The notes under the pieces were generated by a model. The model had not been told where the DNA came from. It made no database searches and saw only the letters and a program-made list of their open reading frames with translations. Source: CAVYGN01 sp963796325 (GTDB taxonomy: Bacteria; Spirochaetota; Brevinematia; Brevinematales; JAOACQ01). From it: 64,000 nucleotides of DNA. This document shows, piece after piece, positions 8,449-18,142 of this stretch (position 1 is the first letter of the stretch; the number at the start of each line of letters is the position of its first letter). The position numbers were made by a program, and so were the translations under genes. Where the stretch lies: assembly GCA_963796325.1 (NCBI GenBank), contig CAWCLF010000001.1:2604001-2668000 (forward strand), given 5' to 3'.

Positions 8449-9201
8449 ATGAAAGTATTAAAATTTAACCTTTCAGGGTTATTAGCTCATTTTAAGACGG
8501 CCTACACCAATTCATCCAAACTGACTTATGAAATTCCGACTTTTACTGTGATTGAGGGAATACTTGGCGCGATTTTAGGTTTTAATAAGTGGGATTACCA
8601 TATAAGAATTGAACGGGATAATCTGCTTATAGGAATTGAACTGACGAAAAGGCTTGAAAGGATTATGCTGACTTTGAACCAGACGGATTTAATAACTCCA
8701 TTTAATTTTAATGATAATTACGGTTTAATATCGGAAAGAACTCAAATTCCTATGGAACATACTTTCCGGCCTGAATATGCTTTTTATATAAGCCATAAAA
8801 ACCCGGTTCTTTATAACATGTTGAGGAATAAAATATTGAGTAGAAAATCGGTTTATCCCATATATTTCGGGAGTGCATATTGTATGGCGGTGTATGGAGA
8901 AGTTGGTGAGTTTCAAAGCTACGATAAACAGGTTGAAAAGAAAAAAACAATAACCTTTTCCGTTGTACCGGCCCAGGAGGATGTCAGTATTGATTTTGAT
9001 GAAGTACTGAAATCAAACAGCGGGATAAAAATTATTTCTGATAATCTCCCTTATAGAAGGGATGAAGATTTTACAATGAAAGAATATAAAAAAGTGGTTT
9101 ATAATCCTGAAGGAAAGGGCTTGATTTGTTCAGGAAAATTCTATGAAATTGACAATAATTCGGTTTATTTATTTGGAAGTTCTCGTTCTACTCCGAAATG
9201 A
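8449..9201 (+). CDS. cas5: Cas5 subunit of the I-B Cascade (Cas5h type)
   Basis: Cas5 caps the 5' handle end of the crRNA. The 250-residue RAMP protein starts MKVLKFNLSGLLAHFK, followed by LTYEIPTFTVIEGILGAILG, the Cas5 N-terminal signature. The order cas8b-cas7-cas5-cas3 is the standard I-B order, with 17-18 bp gaps. The composition is AT-rich like its neighbours. AAGGATG precedes the start. Confidence 0.9.
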   Translation: MKVLKFNLSGLLAHFKTAYTNSSKLTYEIPTFTVIEGILGAILGFNKWDYHIRIERDNLLIGIELTKRLERIMLTLNQTDLITPFNFNDNYGLISERTQIPMEHTFRPEYAFYISHKNPVLYNMLRNKILSRKSVYPIYFGSAYCMAVYGEVGEFQSYDKQVEKKKTITFSVVPAQEDVSIDFDEVLKSNSGIKIISDNLPYRRDEDFTMKEYKKVVYNPEGKGLICSGKFYEIDNNSVYLFGSSRSTPK

Positions 9202-9219
9202 ATACTGAGGAGAAGAACT

Positions 9220-10827
9220 ATGATCCGCTCGCATAAAAATCCCGATAAACCGCTCTGGAATGAGACAGAAGGTCATTTGCTTGAAGTTTATACCGGAATG
9301 AAAAACATTCTTCTTTCTCTTAATTTGGATGAAATTTTTTTATCTAAAAACAAAATTGATTTATATTGTAAAATTATTGGTTTCAGTCATGATATAGGTA
9401 AAGCTACCCATTTTTTTCAAAAGAAGCTTGAAACAGAAAAAGACACTTATGAAGAACCTTCAGGTCATAGTAAAATAGGAGCTGCTTTTGCCTTTTATCT
9501 TTGTGATCAGCTAAAGTTGTCTGAAAAGGAAGGTTTCTTGATCTACCGCCTGATTTGCTCTCATCACAGCAGTCAGCATAAAGATATAGATGATTTAACA
9601 TTAGGCGATAATGATATAAGAAATATTAAATTGCAGATAGAAGATATTTTATCGGGTCCGGAAAGTTTAATCATTTTCAGTAACATATATAGTTTATTTT
9701 TGGCCACACCTTTTTTAAAAGAAAATTTTATAACTTTTATTGATAACATCAACAAATTTATTACAAGATATGGGATAAGGCTTTCTATTCAATCTTCTTT
9801 GGATGAAAAAAGAAACTATGAAATTGTTTTATATTTTATTCTCTACTCTGCTTTTAGTAGGGCGGATAAATATAATGCTTTATTCAGAAAACCATTAATA
9901 ATTGATATAGAGGAAAGAGAAAGAAATAATTATAAAATAAACGATGAAATTGTGGATGTTTATAAATATATTGATAAAAAAGAAAATCCCGAGAAATATC
10001 AGGATACGGAATTAAACAGGCTCAGACAGGTCTTTTATCAGGATATTCAGGAATCGGTTGGTAATATTGATCTTGATAAAGACAGAATACTTCAGGCGAA
10101 TGCTCCTACCGGAATCGGCAAGACATTAACATTATTAAATGCCGCGATAAAATTGAAAAACCGGGTTTTTAAAGAAACAGGAAAATGCTATCGAATTATA
10201 TACTCTTTACCTTTTCTCAGTATTATTGACCAGACAGCAAAAATTATTGGCGATATTTTAGATCATAATAATATAGAACAAAATACTGATATATTTTTAG
10301 AATATCATCATCTTGCCGACACTATCACCCGAAAGTCTTCCGATGATGAGATTCAATATGAAGATGAAGAAGGATTGATGCTGAATAGGTTCTGGGATAG
10401 CGAGATTATCTTGACGACTTTTGTTTCTTTTATGGAAGTATTTTCCAGCGGTGAAAATCTTTTGAAACTTATTAATATCGCCAATTCAATTGTAATATTA
10501 GATGAAATTCAGGCTGTCGAAGCCGGATTATATCCTTGTGTTAAATGGTTCATTCAGATTTTGGCGCGTTATTTTAATTGTTTTATAATAATTACTACTG
10601 CAACAATGCCAAATATATTTGAAAGCAATGAGATAACAGATTTATACCATACTCTTGAGTTACATGATCAGCTATATAGATTTTCAAATCGTTATTCCAT
10701 TATTAGATTGCCGGACATGAAAATTGATGATTTTATTAATTACTTCCTGAATCCGTTAAGTTATCGACAAACAACCTTCTCTTGTTCTTTCCGCTTCAAT
10801 TTTTGGCCAGTTCCTGCTGTATTATAA
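9220..10827 (+). pseudogene. cas3: cas3, 5' fragment (HD nuclease plus first helicase lobe), interrupted by IS insertion
   Basis: Cas3 is the nuclease-helicase that destroys DNA marked by Cascade. This fragment holds the HD domain (H57-D58 in GFSHDIGKA, H83 in GHSKIGA, H115-H116) and the first RecA lobe: APTGIGKT (Walker A, 298-302), VILDEIQA (DEIQ 428-431) and TTATMP (motif III). Cas3 coding ends at 10745; the last 26 codons up to 10827 come from the inserted IS1380-like element. The second lobe lies at 14951-15895. Joining the pieces and dropping one TACTT duplication restores one frame of about 822 residues. The separate fragment lacks motifs IV-VI and should not unwind DNA, although its HD nuclease could fold. 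Confidence 0.92.
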
Positions 10828-10960
10828 CCAATAGTTGTGAATCATAACAAATTTTCGAAAATTAAATCTCCCAATAATCCTAAAAGTACATCTTTTAAAA
10901 ATTTTAGGCGCAAACCCACTCTTTTCTTAAAACGCTAAAAACGGATCCTTTAACTCTTTT

Positions 10961-11396
10961 TTAAACAGTTAGCGTCCCGTATAACTTACGAAATAGAGGC
11001 AGACACGGATTATTCCTATATATCTTCAGAGCAAACTTTCTTGCATGGCAGACCAATTTTGCAGCCATATACATTATATCCTGTATGACGGTTTTGAGCC
11101 TTATCCTTTCTTTAGCTTTACTTCCAGGAATACCTTTATACCTTAGCGCATTTTGCCCGACCCACCTCAAAAGATTATAGGTAAAACATCCCAGTGACAA
11201 TACCAAAGAATTTGTTTTAAATTTTCCGCTGGGAAATCTCTCCAATCCAATATCTGACTTAATTTCCGAATGGAACTGTTCGCTTGTGCCGTGTTCCTCA
11301 TACAAGCTGATAATTGTATCGGCATCATCCGATAATGATGTCCAGTAAGCTTTTACTTCAATGTCGGCTAATAGATTTGGATTGCCTGCAATCCGG
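10961..11396 (-). pseudogene. IS1380-family transposase, C-terminal fragment
   Basis: The fragment contains the IS1380-type C-terminal region: the WTSL segment, LYEEHGTSEQFHSEIKSDIG with a likely catalytic Glu, and GLERFPSGKF. The frame runs on upstream to 11548 only through IS21-derived sequence. Removing the IS21 element with one CCGG copy joins it in frame to the N-terminal fragment (13946-14854), giving about 446 residues. Confidence 0.85.
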
Positions 11397-11528
11397 CACC
11401 CGTAGTGACCCACCATCGGCAAAAATAATGACCCACCCATCGTCATTTTAAGTGTCCCACCCCCCGGCAATTTTAGTGACCCACCCTGATGTGGTAAAAT
11501 AAAAGAAACCGCATTGGGAGGGTAATAA

Positions 11529-13079
11529 ATGCCGAGGATAAAATCCATGACGCAATTAATCGAAATTCTAATTCGTTTAAAGAAAGGCGAATCTATTAGA
11601 AATATCTGTAAAGAGACCGGGAATCATCGTAAAGTTATTCGAAAAGTTAAAGAAATAAGCGCCGAAAAGGGATGGCTCAAACCATCGGTGACGCTGCCAT
11701 CAGAAAGCGAAATGGACAAAGCTTACAACGAACCGGGAAAGTCCGAATTAAAGCCTCATATTCTGGATAATCATCAAAGCGATCTAAAAAGGTACAGAGA
11801 AGAGGAAAAAAGCTTTGTGATTATTCATAAACTTGTAACAGAACATGAAGACTGCAAAGGTATTTCCGAGGCAACCGTCAGGCGGTACATTCACAGGAAT
11901 TTTCCAAGAGAACCGGTTTCTGTAATGATCCGTCCGCATGAAGATGGAGTGATGGAAGTAGATTTCGGATACCTCGGACTTGTTTATGATCCCTTCCAAT
12001 GCCGTAACAGGAAAGCCTGGGTATTTTCAGGCAGGCTTCGCAAATCCCGAAAGGCATATCGTGAGACAGTATACGACCAGAAAAGCGGGACGTTTTTCAA
12101 GTGCCATATAAGGGCTTTTCATCATTTTGGAGGTGTTCCAAAGAAAATTGTCCCGGATAACCTTAAATCCGCAGTTGTAAAAGCCGCATTTTATGATCCG
12201 ATCATCAACAGATCGTATCAGGAACTGGCCAGGCACTATGATTTTCTCATCAGTCCCTGCCTTCCCGCAACACCACAGCACAAAGGGGGAGTGGAAAACG
12301 ATATTAAATATATCATTAACAATTTCTGGCCGTATTTCGTTGAAAAACAGAAGCAGAAAGGCCGAACTATTCCTTTGTTAACCGATCTGGAAGAAGCCCT
12401 GAACAATTGGGACAAGGATACTGCGGATATCAGGATAATCAAAGGCGTCGGAATGTCGCCTTGTGAGTTGTTTATCGAAGAATCGAAGACCCTATCAAAG
12501 CTTCCTCTTGAAGATTGGGATATGACCGACTGGAAAGAATGCACTGTCCGGGCTGAATGGATGGTTCAGTACGATTGCGCTTACTATAGCGTCCCTTACA
12601 GGTATATTGGTGAGAAAGTAATGGTGTGCGCCAATTCAAGCTCTGTGAAAGTGTTTTACGGGCACGATTTGATATCAAGCCATACAAGAGCGCAGAAAAA
12701 ATGGGAATACAAACGAAACAAGCTGCATGCTCCGCCATACAAGGAGGAATACCTGTCCATGACAAAGGAGTCCCTCCTCGCCTGGGCCGGGAGCATCGGC
12801 AAATCGACGCTTGAAGTGGCGGAACTGATATTCTCACGAAAGAATATCGACGGATTACGCCCTGTCAGGGGGCTTCTCTTTCTTTCTAATAAATATTCCA
12901 GGGAAAGGCTCGAAGCCGCCTGCAGGAGGGCCATATATTACGATACTCCGGTCTATATGAGCGTAAAAAGCATTCTTGAAAAGAAACTGGACAGGGAGCC
13001 CTGCAATACTGATGAAACAACCATGGTAAATCATCTCCCTTTCAAGTTTGCCAGGGATGACAGCTACTTCAATTATTGA
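11529..13079 (+). CDS. istA: IS21-family transposase IstA
   Basis: A 516-residue transposase: an N-terminal helix-turn-helix (RLKKGESIRNICKETGNHRKVI) and an RNase H-like DDE core with Asp in MEVDFGYLGL, Asp in IVPDNLKSAV and Glu in KGGVENDIKY. A GGGAGGG ribosome site precedes the ATG. It works with the ATPase IstB, encoded immediately downstream. The frame appears intact, so this inner element may still be mobile. Confidence 0.93.
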   Translation: MPRIKSMTQLIEILIRLKKGESIRNICKETGNHRKVIRKVKEISAEKGWLKPSVTLPSESEMDKAYNEPGKSELKPHILDNHQSDLKRYREEEKSFVIIHKLVTEHEDCKGISEATVRRYIHRNFPREPVSVMIRPHEDGVMEVDFGYLGLVYDPFQCRNRKAWVFSGRLRKSRKAYRETVYDQKSGTFFKCHIRAFHHFGGVPKKIVPDNLKSAVVKAAFYDPIINRSYQELARHYDFLISPCLPATPQHKGGVENDIKYIINNFWPYFVEKQKQKGRTIPLLTDLEEALNNWDKDTADIRIIKGVGMSPCELFIEESKTLSKLPLEDWDMTDWKECTVRAEWMVQYDCAYYSVPYRYIGEKVMVCANSSSVKVFYGHDLISSHTRAQKKWEYKRNKLHAPPYKEEYLSMTKESLLAWAGSIGKSTLEVAELIFSRKNIDGLRPVRGLLFLSNKYSRERLEAACRRAIYYDTPVYMSVKSILEKKLDREPCNTDETTMVNHLPFKFARDDSYFNY

Positions 13080-13104
13080 ATTGCAGTAAATGGAGGAATA
13101 TATT

Positions 13105-13869
13105 ATGAATGATTTGGCACAGTTAAAGCCTCAGTTAAAGAGATTAAAGCTCTCAGGTATACTTGAAACCCTCGATTATCATGTCCAGAAGGCACTGAAC
13201 GAGAAGATATCTTATACCGATTTTCTTCTCAATTTACTGCTTGAGGAACTGGAGCGCAGGGATCACAAGGTTCTGAGCATCCGTTTAAAAAGGAGCGGGC
13301 TCGATTATGGTTGCACCCTGGAAAACTTCGACTTCGGGTTTAATTCTCAGATAAGGGAACCTCTTATCAAAGAACTTGCGACCTGTAATTTTCTGAAAAA
13401 GCATGAAAACATCTTCTTTTTAGGCCCCTCAGGCGTAGGTAAAACATGCCTGGCCCAGGCAATCGGACATGAAGCCATTAGGAGAGGCTTTGAGGTCCTT
13501 TTTATTAACACACTTTTACTTCTCAGGTCTCTTAACTCAGCCAGGGGTGATGGAAGATATCCATTGAGGCTGAAAAATTTATGCCGGATCGACCTTCTCA
13601 TTCTTGATGATTTCGGGCTTCAGAGTTTAAATCAACAGCAACAGGAAGATCTCTATGAGGTTATTTGCGGGAGATATTCAAAAACTTCAATGATTATCAC
13701 AAGCAATCGTGATATCTCCGAATGGCCCGCTGTCTTTTCTAACCCATTAATGGGGAGCGCTGCCATAGACAGGCTCATTGATGGTGCAGTTAAGATCAGC
13801 ATAGAAGATGGAAATAGTTATAGGTTGAATAATTTTATCAAGAAAAATGAGTTAAAATCTTTGACCTGA
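13105..13869 (+). CDS. istB: IS21-family helper ATPase IstB
   Basis: A DnaC/DnaA-like AAA+ ATPase that assembles on target DNA and activates IstA. Walker A is GPSGVGKTCLAQAIG and Walker B LLILDDFGL. The ATG at 13105 is chosen over the in-frame ATG at 13090 because TGGAGG overlaps the latter and sits 8 bp before the former. It starts 25 bp after istA. 254 residues, normal length. Confidence 0.93.
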   Translation: MNDLAQLKPQLKRLKLSGILETLDYHVQKALNEKISYTDFLLNLLLEELERRDHKVLSIRLKRSGLDYGCTLENFDFGFNSQIREPLIKELATCNFLKKHENIFFLGPSGVGKTCLAQAIGHEAIRRGFEVLFINTLLLLRSLNSARGDGRYPLRLKNLCRIDLLILDDFGLQSLNQQQQEDLYEVICGRYSKTSMIITSNRDISEWPAVFSNPLMGSAAIDRLIDGAVKISIEDGNSYRLNNFIKKNELKSLT

Positions 13870-13945
13870 AAACCTGGAATTGGTATACTGAAGGTACACT
13901 GGGGGGTGGGTCACTAAAAATGCCGACCCTGGGTCACTAAACCTG

Positions 13946-14854
13946 CCGGACGGCATTGCCTTGCTTATCTATCGTCCTTTCAATAACCTCATAAACCAGT
14001 TTTATTTCTTCTTTCAGCCCAACGTCCGCTCTTAACTTATCCCGATATACCGTTTTCCCTTCCCGTGGATTTTCAACTGACGCTGTTTCCGATTTTTCTA
14101 TTCTTTCCAGATAATCAAGCGGGCTCTCTCTTCTTAAATTTCTTTTGATTATGAAATCAACTTTTTCATCTTCCGCACAGATTTTTATCGTATCATTGCT
14201 GTCATTCCCGCTGTCTACTCTCACAAGTATTTTACGTTCAAATATTTTCGCATTTTGTATTGCCTTGCGGATAAATTCTCCTTTATCACATTGGGAGTGA
14301 CTTTTACCTTCACGCAGCTCAACGCCAACAATCCATCCTTCTGCTTTCCCAAAATACGCAAATATTGGTGCATAGCCGTAATACCCTGCGTAAGTCCTTG
14401 AGACTCCTTCCTTTTTTGTCTGTTCATTATTGAATGGTGATACATCTATATCCAGAGGAACTAAATCCCTGATTGTCGGAGTTAAGCGGCCTTTCATCCT
14501 TTTTACCAGCCTTATGCTTTCATCGCTTATTTTATCGGGCCAGCTTTCAGGGGCCATATCCATTCGCTGTCTCAAATTTTCCTCCGATGGCACGGTCGGT
14601 ATATCCATCATCGCTTTGAAAAATCTATCATTTCGATATTGCTCTATTTTTGCGAATTCTGTTTTGCCCATAGCAAGCAGACTTGTATAGCTCTTTACGA
14701 TATCTATATCTTTAATCTGCGGCCTTTTTCCCGAACTTTCCAATCTTTTATCAAGATTTGATTTGCGTATTAAAGAACCTATCAGTGTCAGTCCGCTTTC
14801 AGCCGCAATTAGCTCGTCTGTTTCCTCCAGGTCAAAACGGATAATTGTTTTCAT
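13946..14854 (-). pseudogene. IS1380-family transposase, N-terminal fragment
   Basis: This fragment begins MKTIIRFDLEETDELIAAES and contains the DDE motifs LDIDVSPFNN and LVRVDSGNDS. It ends where the IS21 element interrupts after NAVR; the reading continues nine bases into the IS21 tip before a stop. The C-terminal part lies at 10961-11396. Confidence 0.87.
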
Positions 14855-14950
14855 TCCTTCACCCTCTGGGTGAACCTTATTAGGTCCATAACCCTATATA
14901 TTGTAAAGGGTTAATCTATATTTTTCTAATTAGTTAACGGATTCAGGTAC

Positions 14951-15895
14951 TTGATAAATTATCTTGAGGCTAACAAGGAAGAGTCCATATTGATAGTATC
15001 AAATACAAAAAAAATGGCTTATCAGATTGCTCAGGTTTTAAAAAAAAGTTATGGAGATATATTATTTTATTTAACGACATTAACTATTCCAGCACAAAGA
15101 AAAATATTTATACATGATCTAAAAGAAGATTTAAAGAAAAAGAGAATAATTATTATTTCCACACAATTAATTGAAGCAGGAGTAGATATTTCTGTTCATA
15201 CTATTTTTAAATTCTTAAGCCCTTTAGACAGTATTATTCAAGCCGGGGGACGAACTAACCGGAACTATGAATTTGGATTATTGGGAGGAAAGGTATTTGT
15301 TGTTAATTTATTGAACGAAAAAGGAACTCCAAGTTATTCAGGAGTTTACTTGAGAAATACAAAAAGAAGCGCTGGAGATATCAAAATAAATGTTACTAAT
15401 GAAATTATCAAGATTGATGATAAAAGAGAAGAAAAAGATATATTGGATTTTAGTCTCCAGTATTTCAAGAAATTAAAAGTGAATAACCTTTGGCAGAATA
15501 TTCAAAACTATTTAAAGTCGGAATATTTAAAGAAATTTGGAGATGAAGTTAAACTTATTAGTGATGAGGCAGGTAAATACACTGTGTTTATTGAAACTGA
15601 AGTGTTAGAAAAAGGTAATAAAATAAAATCAATCGATATATACAATGAATATCTATCTATTAAAAACAGGAATGTAAAATCAAAAGATGATCTCTTTAAA
15701 AAAATAATAGAATTAAAAAAACTTCAACCAAAATTTTCACAGTTTTGTATTTCAATAACTGCTTATGAAGCAGAATGTATTTCTGAATTACCAAGAATTA
15801 AGGATTATAAAATCATACCGATTATTAATCGTTCTTATTATGACTTGAAATTAGGTTTAGAAGTATATAATAGTAAAGGATATGTTGAATGGTAA
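14951..15895 (+). pseudogene. cas3: cas3, 3' fragment (second helicase lobe and C-terminal domain)
   Basis: The continuation of cas3 after the IS. It has SNTKKMAYQIAQ (motif IV region), STQLIEAGVDIS (motif V) and QAGGRTNRN (motif VI with the arginine finger), then the Cas3 C-terminal extension. A TTG at 14951 could start translation, but there is no clear ribosome site because the upstream bases belong to the IS. The composition is AT-rich like the 5' fragment. Confidence 0.9.
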
Positions 15896-15935
15896 TAGAT
15901 TATAATTTATGAAAATATAACCCAAGGAGTTGTCA

Positions 15936-16037
15936 ATGCAAAATTTCCCAACCTTTCCTTCAACATCTGAAGTATATGACCGAAGTTGTAAAGCTCAGTG
16001 TGTCATATTTAAAATAAATAAAAACGGAGCAGTGTAA
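15936..16037 (+). CDS. Short hypothetical ORF between cas3 and the nucleotidyltransferase gene
   Basis: A 33-codon frame (MQNFPTFPSTSEVYDRSC to NKNGAV) with AAGGAG 8 bp before the ATG. No family is recognised. The good ribosome site is the main argument for it. Its stop overlaps the region where the next gene must start, so it could provide translational coupling for that gene. Confidence 0.3.
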   Translation: MQNFPTFPSTSEVYDRSCKAQCVIFKINKNGAV

Positions 16038-16366
16038 TAAATGATCATATCCAGTATATTTCCTCTAGATTTAAGGAAATTCTCAATGACCTTAAAATAG
16101 GCTACAAAAAGGCCTATCTTTTCGGCAGCCGTGCAAGCGGAAATCCAGGTCCTGAAAGCGACTGGGATTTTATGATCCTGATCGATAAAAAAATGGACGG
16201 TAAAAAACAGCGGGAATTAGGAGGTTTGCTGCGAATGAAATTCCATGATTACTGTTCGGATCAACCTTTTGATATAATCATAAAATATGAAAAAGATTTT
16301 GAGAAGGAAAAAGACACTTTAAATACAATTTCAAGCATAGTTTATCAATGCGGCGTGGAAATATGA
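16037..16366 (+). CDS. MNT-type nucleotidyltransferase domain protein without a clear start codon
   Basis: The frame from about 16037 encodes a 109-residue minimal nucleotidyltransferase. The core motif is AYLFGSRASGNPGPESDWDF, with GS and the paired DxD metal ligands, then FDIIIKY carrying a third acidic strand. Only the ATG at 16172 is canonical, and it lies after the active site. An upstream start would have to be ATA at 16037 (GGAG about 8 bp before) or coupling to the preceding short ORF. MNT proteins often pair with HEPN toxins and AMPylate them; no HEPN gene is visible here. Its 3' end overlaps cas4 by 4 bp. It may be a decayed or unusually initiated gene. Confidence 0.6.
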   Translation: MNDHIQYISSRFKEILNDLKIGYKKAYLFGSRASGNPGPESDWDFMILIDKKMDGKKQRELGGLLRMKFHDYCSDQPFDIIIKYEKDFEKEKDTLNTISSIVYQCGVEI

Positions 16367-16866
16367 ATAAAACCTTCCCCCCTTCCCTGTTTAACGCATT
16401 TCATATCTGCCCCCGGCAGGCATGGCTGATGCATCGGCAGTTGACTGGCGACCAGCATAACGATTTTGTGGAAATAGGCAGGCTGATCAATAAGGAATCG
16501 TACGGACGGGAGAAAAAGGAGGTTTACCTTGCCGAGTTCGGGGCGGTAATCGATATGGTAACAAAAAAAGACGGGGAATATTTTATCGCGGAGATAAAAA
16601 AATCTTCGAAGACGCTGGAAAGCGCCGAATGGCAGCTACGGTATTACCTTTATCTCCTCCGCCGCAAAAATATTATTATGAAAGGACTGATAAAAGTGCC
16701 GAAGGAAAAGTTGACTAAAATCATAGAGCTGACGGAAGAAGATTCGAAAAAAATAGAAAAAGACTTAAAAGAGCTGGCAGAAATTGCAGGTCGTGAAACG
16801 CCTCCGGCGGCGGTCCGTTTGAAACTTTGCCCGAAGTGCAACCATTCCGATTTCTGCTGGGCATAA
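16363..16866 (+). CDS. cas4: Cas4 Fe-S nuclease
   Basis: Cas4 processes prespacers and selects PAM-bearing ends for Cas1-Cas2. The 167-residue protein has the four Fe-S cysteines C16, C156, C159 and C165 (CPRQAW; LCPKCNHSDFCWA). The RecB-like nuclease core includes GAVIDMV (metal Asp), YFIAEIKKS (Glu-x-Lys) and the QLRYYLYLL helix. The ATG at 16363 overlaps the stop of the previous gene as ATGA and fits better than the in-frame ATG at 16348. The base composition is like that of cas1/cas2. Confidence 0.93.
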   Translation: MNKTFPPSLFNAFHICPRQAWLMHRQLTGDQHNDFVEIGRLINKESYGREKKEVYLAEFGAVIDMVTKKDGEYFIAEIKKSSKTLESAEWQLRYYLYLLRRKNIIMKGLIKVPKEKLTKIIELTEEDSKKIEKDLKELAEIAGRETPPAAVRLKLCPKCNHSDFCWA

Positions 16867-16904
16867 AATATCGACCGGCAGTATCGATGATCAGGTTATA
16901 GAAC

Positions 16905-18035
16905 TCAGGTTATAAAACTGATGTAATTGTCTCGGTGTATCACCCGGAAATTGCTTCCCGGATAAGCTTCGGCCCATGTTTTCGGGATCCTGATGTCTTT
17001 AGGAGAATACTTAATTTCATAAGCGGTCAGAACGCCTCCTTTTTCCTCGATAAAGTCGATCTCGCTGCGGGTATAAGTGCGCCAGAAGTAATTATTCGCG
17101 GTTTTCATGGCGTATTCCTGCTTTTTCAAAAGTTCCATAATTATATAATTCTCCCAGAGCATCCCGTTATCGTTTCTAAACTTCAGGGGATTGAAATTAT
17201 TGATCAGGGCGTTGCGTATTCCGTTGTCAAGGAAATAATAGCGCGGGTTTTTTGTAATTTCGTTCCTGAGGTTCCTGCTGAAGCCGTTCAATCTCTGGAT
17301 GACAAAGGCTTTTTCCAGAAGGTCCAGATACCGGTCTATAGTGTTTTTGCTGATTCCGATTTTTCCGCTCAATTCGCTGAATGAGACTTCATGACCTATC
17401 TGGAAGGCCAGGCTCTGCAGCAGTGCGGATATTTTTGACGAATGGCGGACGCCGTCAAGTTCCAGGATATCCTTATAAAGATAAGAGGCTATTATTTCCC
17501 TGAGATAAAGCTCTTTCCATTTGTTATCCCCTGCAAGTGCGACTTCCGGATACGATCCGAATATCAGGCGGTTTTCAAGCTGGGAAGCCGTTTCCGCCGG
17601 GTTCTCGACATCCGATAGTTCCATCTGGGAAAAAGGGTACATTTTCAGGGTGTATTTTCTTCCTGTCAGCGGCTCTCCTGTCTGATTGCTCAAACCGAAT
17701 GATGACGAACCTGTTGCAACGATCTTTATTCCGGGAATATGGTCCAGTATTATCTTTAAATTGACTCCAATATCAGGGATTTTTTGAGCTTCGTCAATAA
17801 CAAGCAGTTTATTTCTGCCGGCAAAATTCTTTAATTTAGCAATTGACTGGCTGGAAAGATATTCCCGCACGGAAATATCATCTCCTGTAACGGATAAATA
17901 TTTATCCTTAAATTTTTTTAAAAATTTTTCGAGGAGGGTTGTTTTGCCGCATCTTCTCGGTCCAAGTATTATGACGGCCTTTTGCGGACTTATCAGCTTT
18001 ACCAGGTTATCCAGCTGTTTTTGTTTTACATACAT
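16905..18035 (-). CDS. AAA_14/DUF4143-type ATPase
   Basis: A 376-residue ATPase of the widespread AAA_14 plus DUF4143 family. Walker A is GPRRCGKTTL near residue 29, Walker B is LLVIDEAQK, and sensor-1 is ATGSSSFGL. A DUF4143 region then includes LFGSYPEV and ends in a restriction-endonuclease-like fold (EIDFIEEKGGVLTAYEIKYS). The ATG at 18035 (MYVKQKQLDNL) is chosen; the longer frame runs through the promoter and palindrome. It lies on the opposite strand between cas4 and cas1, with its own promoter and operator, so it is probably a later insertion. The biological role of this family is not established. Confidence 0.88.
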   Translation of the reverse strand: MYVKQKQLDNLVKLISPQKAVIILGPRRCGKTTLLEKFLKKFKDKYLSVTGDDISVREYLSSQSIAKLKNFAGRNKLLVIDEAQKIPDIGVNLKIILDHIPGIKIVATGSSSFGLSNQTGEPLTGRKYTLKMYPFSQMELSDVENPAETASQLENRLIFGSYPEVALAGDNKWKELYLREIIASYLYKDILELDGVRHSSKISALLQSLAFQIGHEVSFSELSGKIGISKNTIDRYLDLLEKAFVIQRLNGFSRNLRNEITKNPRYYFLDNGIRNALINNFNPLKFRNDNGMLWENYIIMELLKKQEYAMKTANNYFWRTYTRSEIDFIEEKGGVLTAYEIKYSPKDIRIPKTWAEAYPGSNFRVIHRDNYISFIT

Positions 18036-18056
18036 AATAATATTCTCATTAAATTC

Positions 18057-18103
18057 AGTCAGTATACTGACTATATTATATATAATTCGGTCAATATAAA
18101 CAA
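18057..18103 (-). promoter_or_regulatory. Promoter with 16-bp perfect palindrome for the AAA ATPase gene
   Basis: On the minus strand TTGTTT (18098-18103), a 17-bp spacer and TATAAT (18075-18080) form a good promoter. Immediately downstream, where transcription should begin, is the perfect palindrome AGTCAGTATACTGACT (18057-18072), a likely repressor site. The repressor is unknown. Confidence 0.7.
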
Positions 18104-18142
18104 CAAATTTAATATTAACTAAATTAACCGGGGGGTAATTCA

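Larger units (their letters stand above)
11397..13945 (+). mobile_element. IS21-family insertion sequence nested in the IS1380-like transposase gene
   Basis: About 2,549 bp, carrying istA and istB. Both ends carry repeated TAGTGACCCACC-type motifs: at least four near 11404-11490 and two inverted copies near 13902-13939, as expected for IS21 ends. CCGG at 11393-11396 and 13946-13949 is the inferred 4-bp target duplication; it is also the choice that restores the interrupted transposase frame. Exact tips could be off by one or two bases. Confidence 0.85.
10746..14947. mobile_element. IS1380-like insertion sequence within cas3, itself carrying an IS21-family insertion
   Basis: The left tip CCTGAATCCGTTAA (10746-10759) is the exact inverted complement of the right tip (14934-14947). 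Flanking copies of TACTT (10741-10745 and 14948-14952) form a 5-bp target duplication. Without the nested IS21 element and its 4-bp duplication the unit is about 1,649 bp, a normal IS1380 size. Its transposase gene (minus strand) is cut by the IS21 insertion, so this copy cannot move unaided. Confidence 0.88.

Noticed and set aside
12236..12934. Several open frames on the strand opposite istA
   Set aside because: They lie wholly inside the IstA coding sequence and show no independent signals.
16905..18035. The AAA ATPase as a Cas component (e.g. a Csx or CARF protein)
   Set aside because: It has the ordinary AAA_14/DUF4143 layout, no CARF or RAMP features, and its own opposite-strand promoter.
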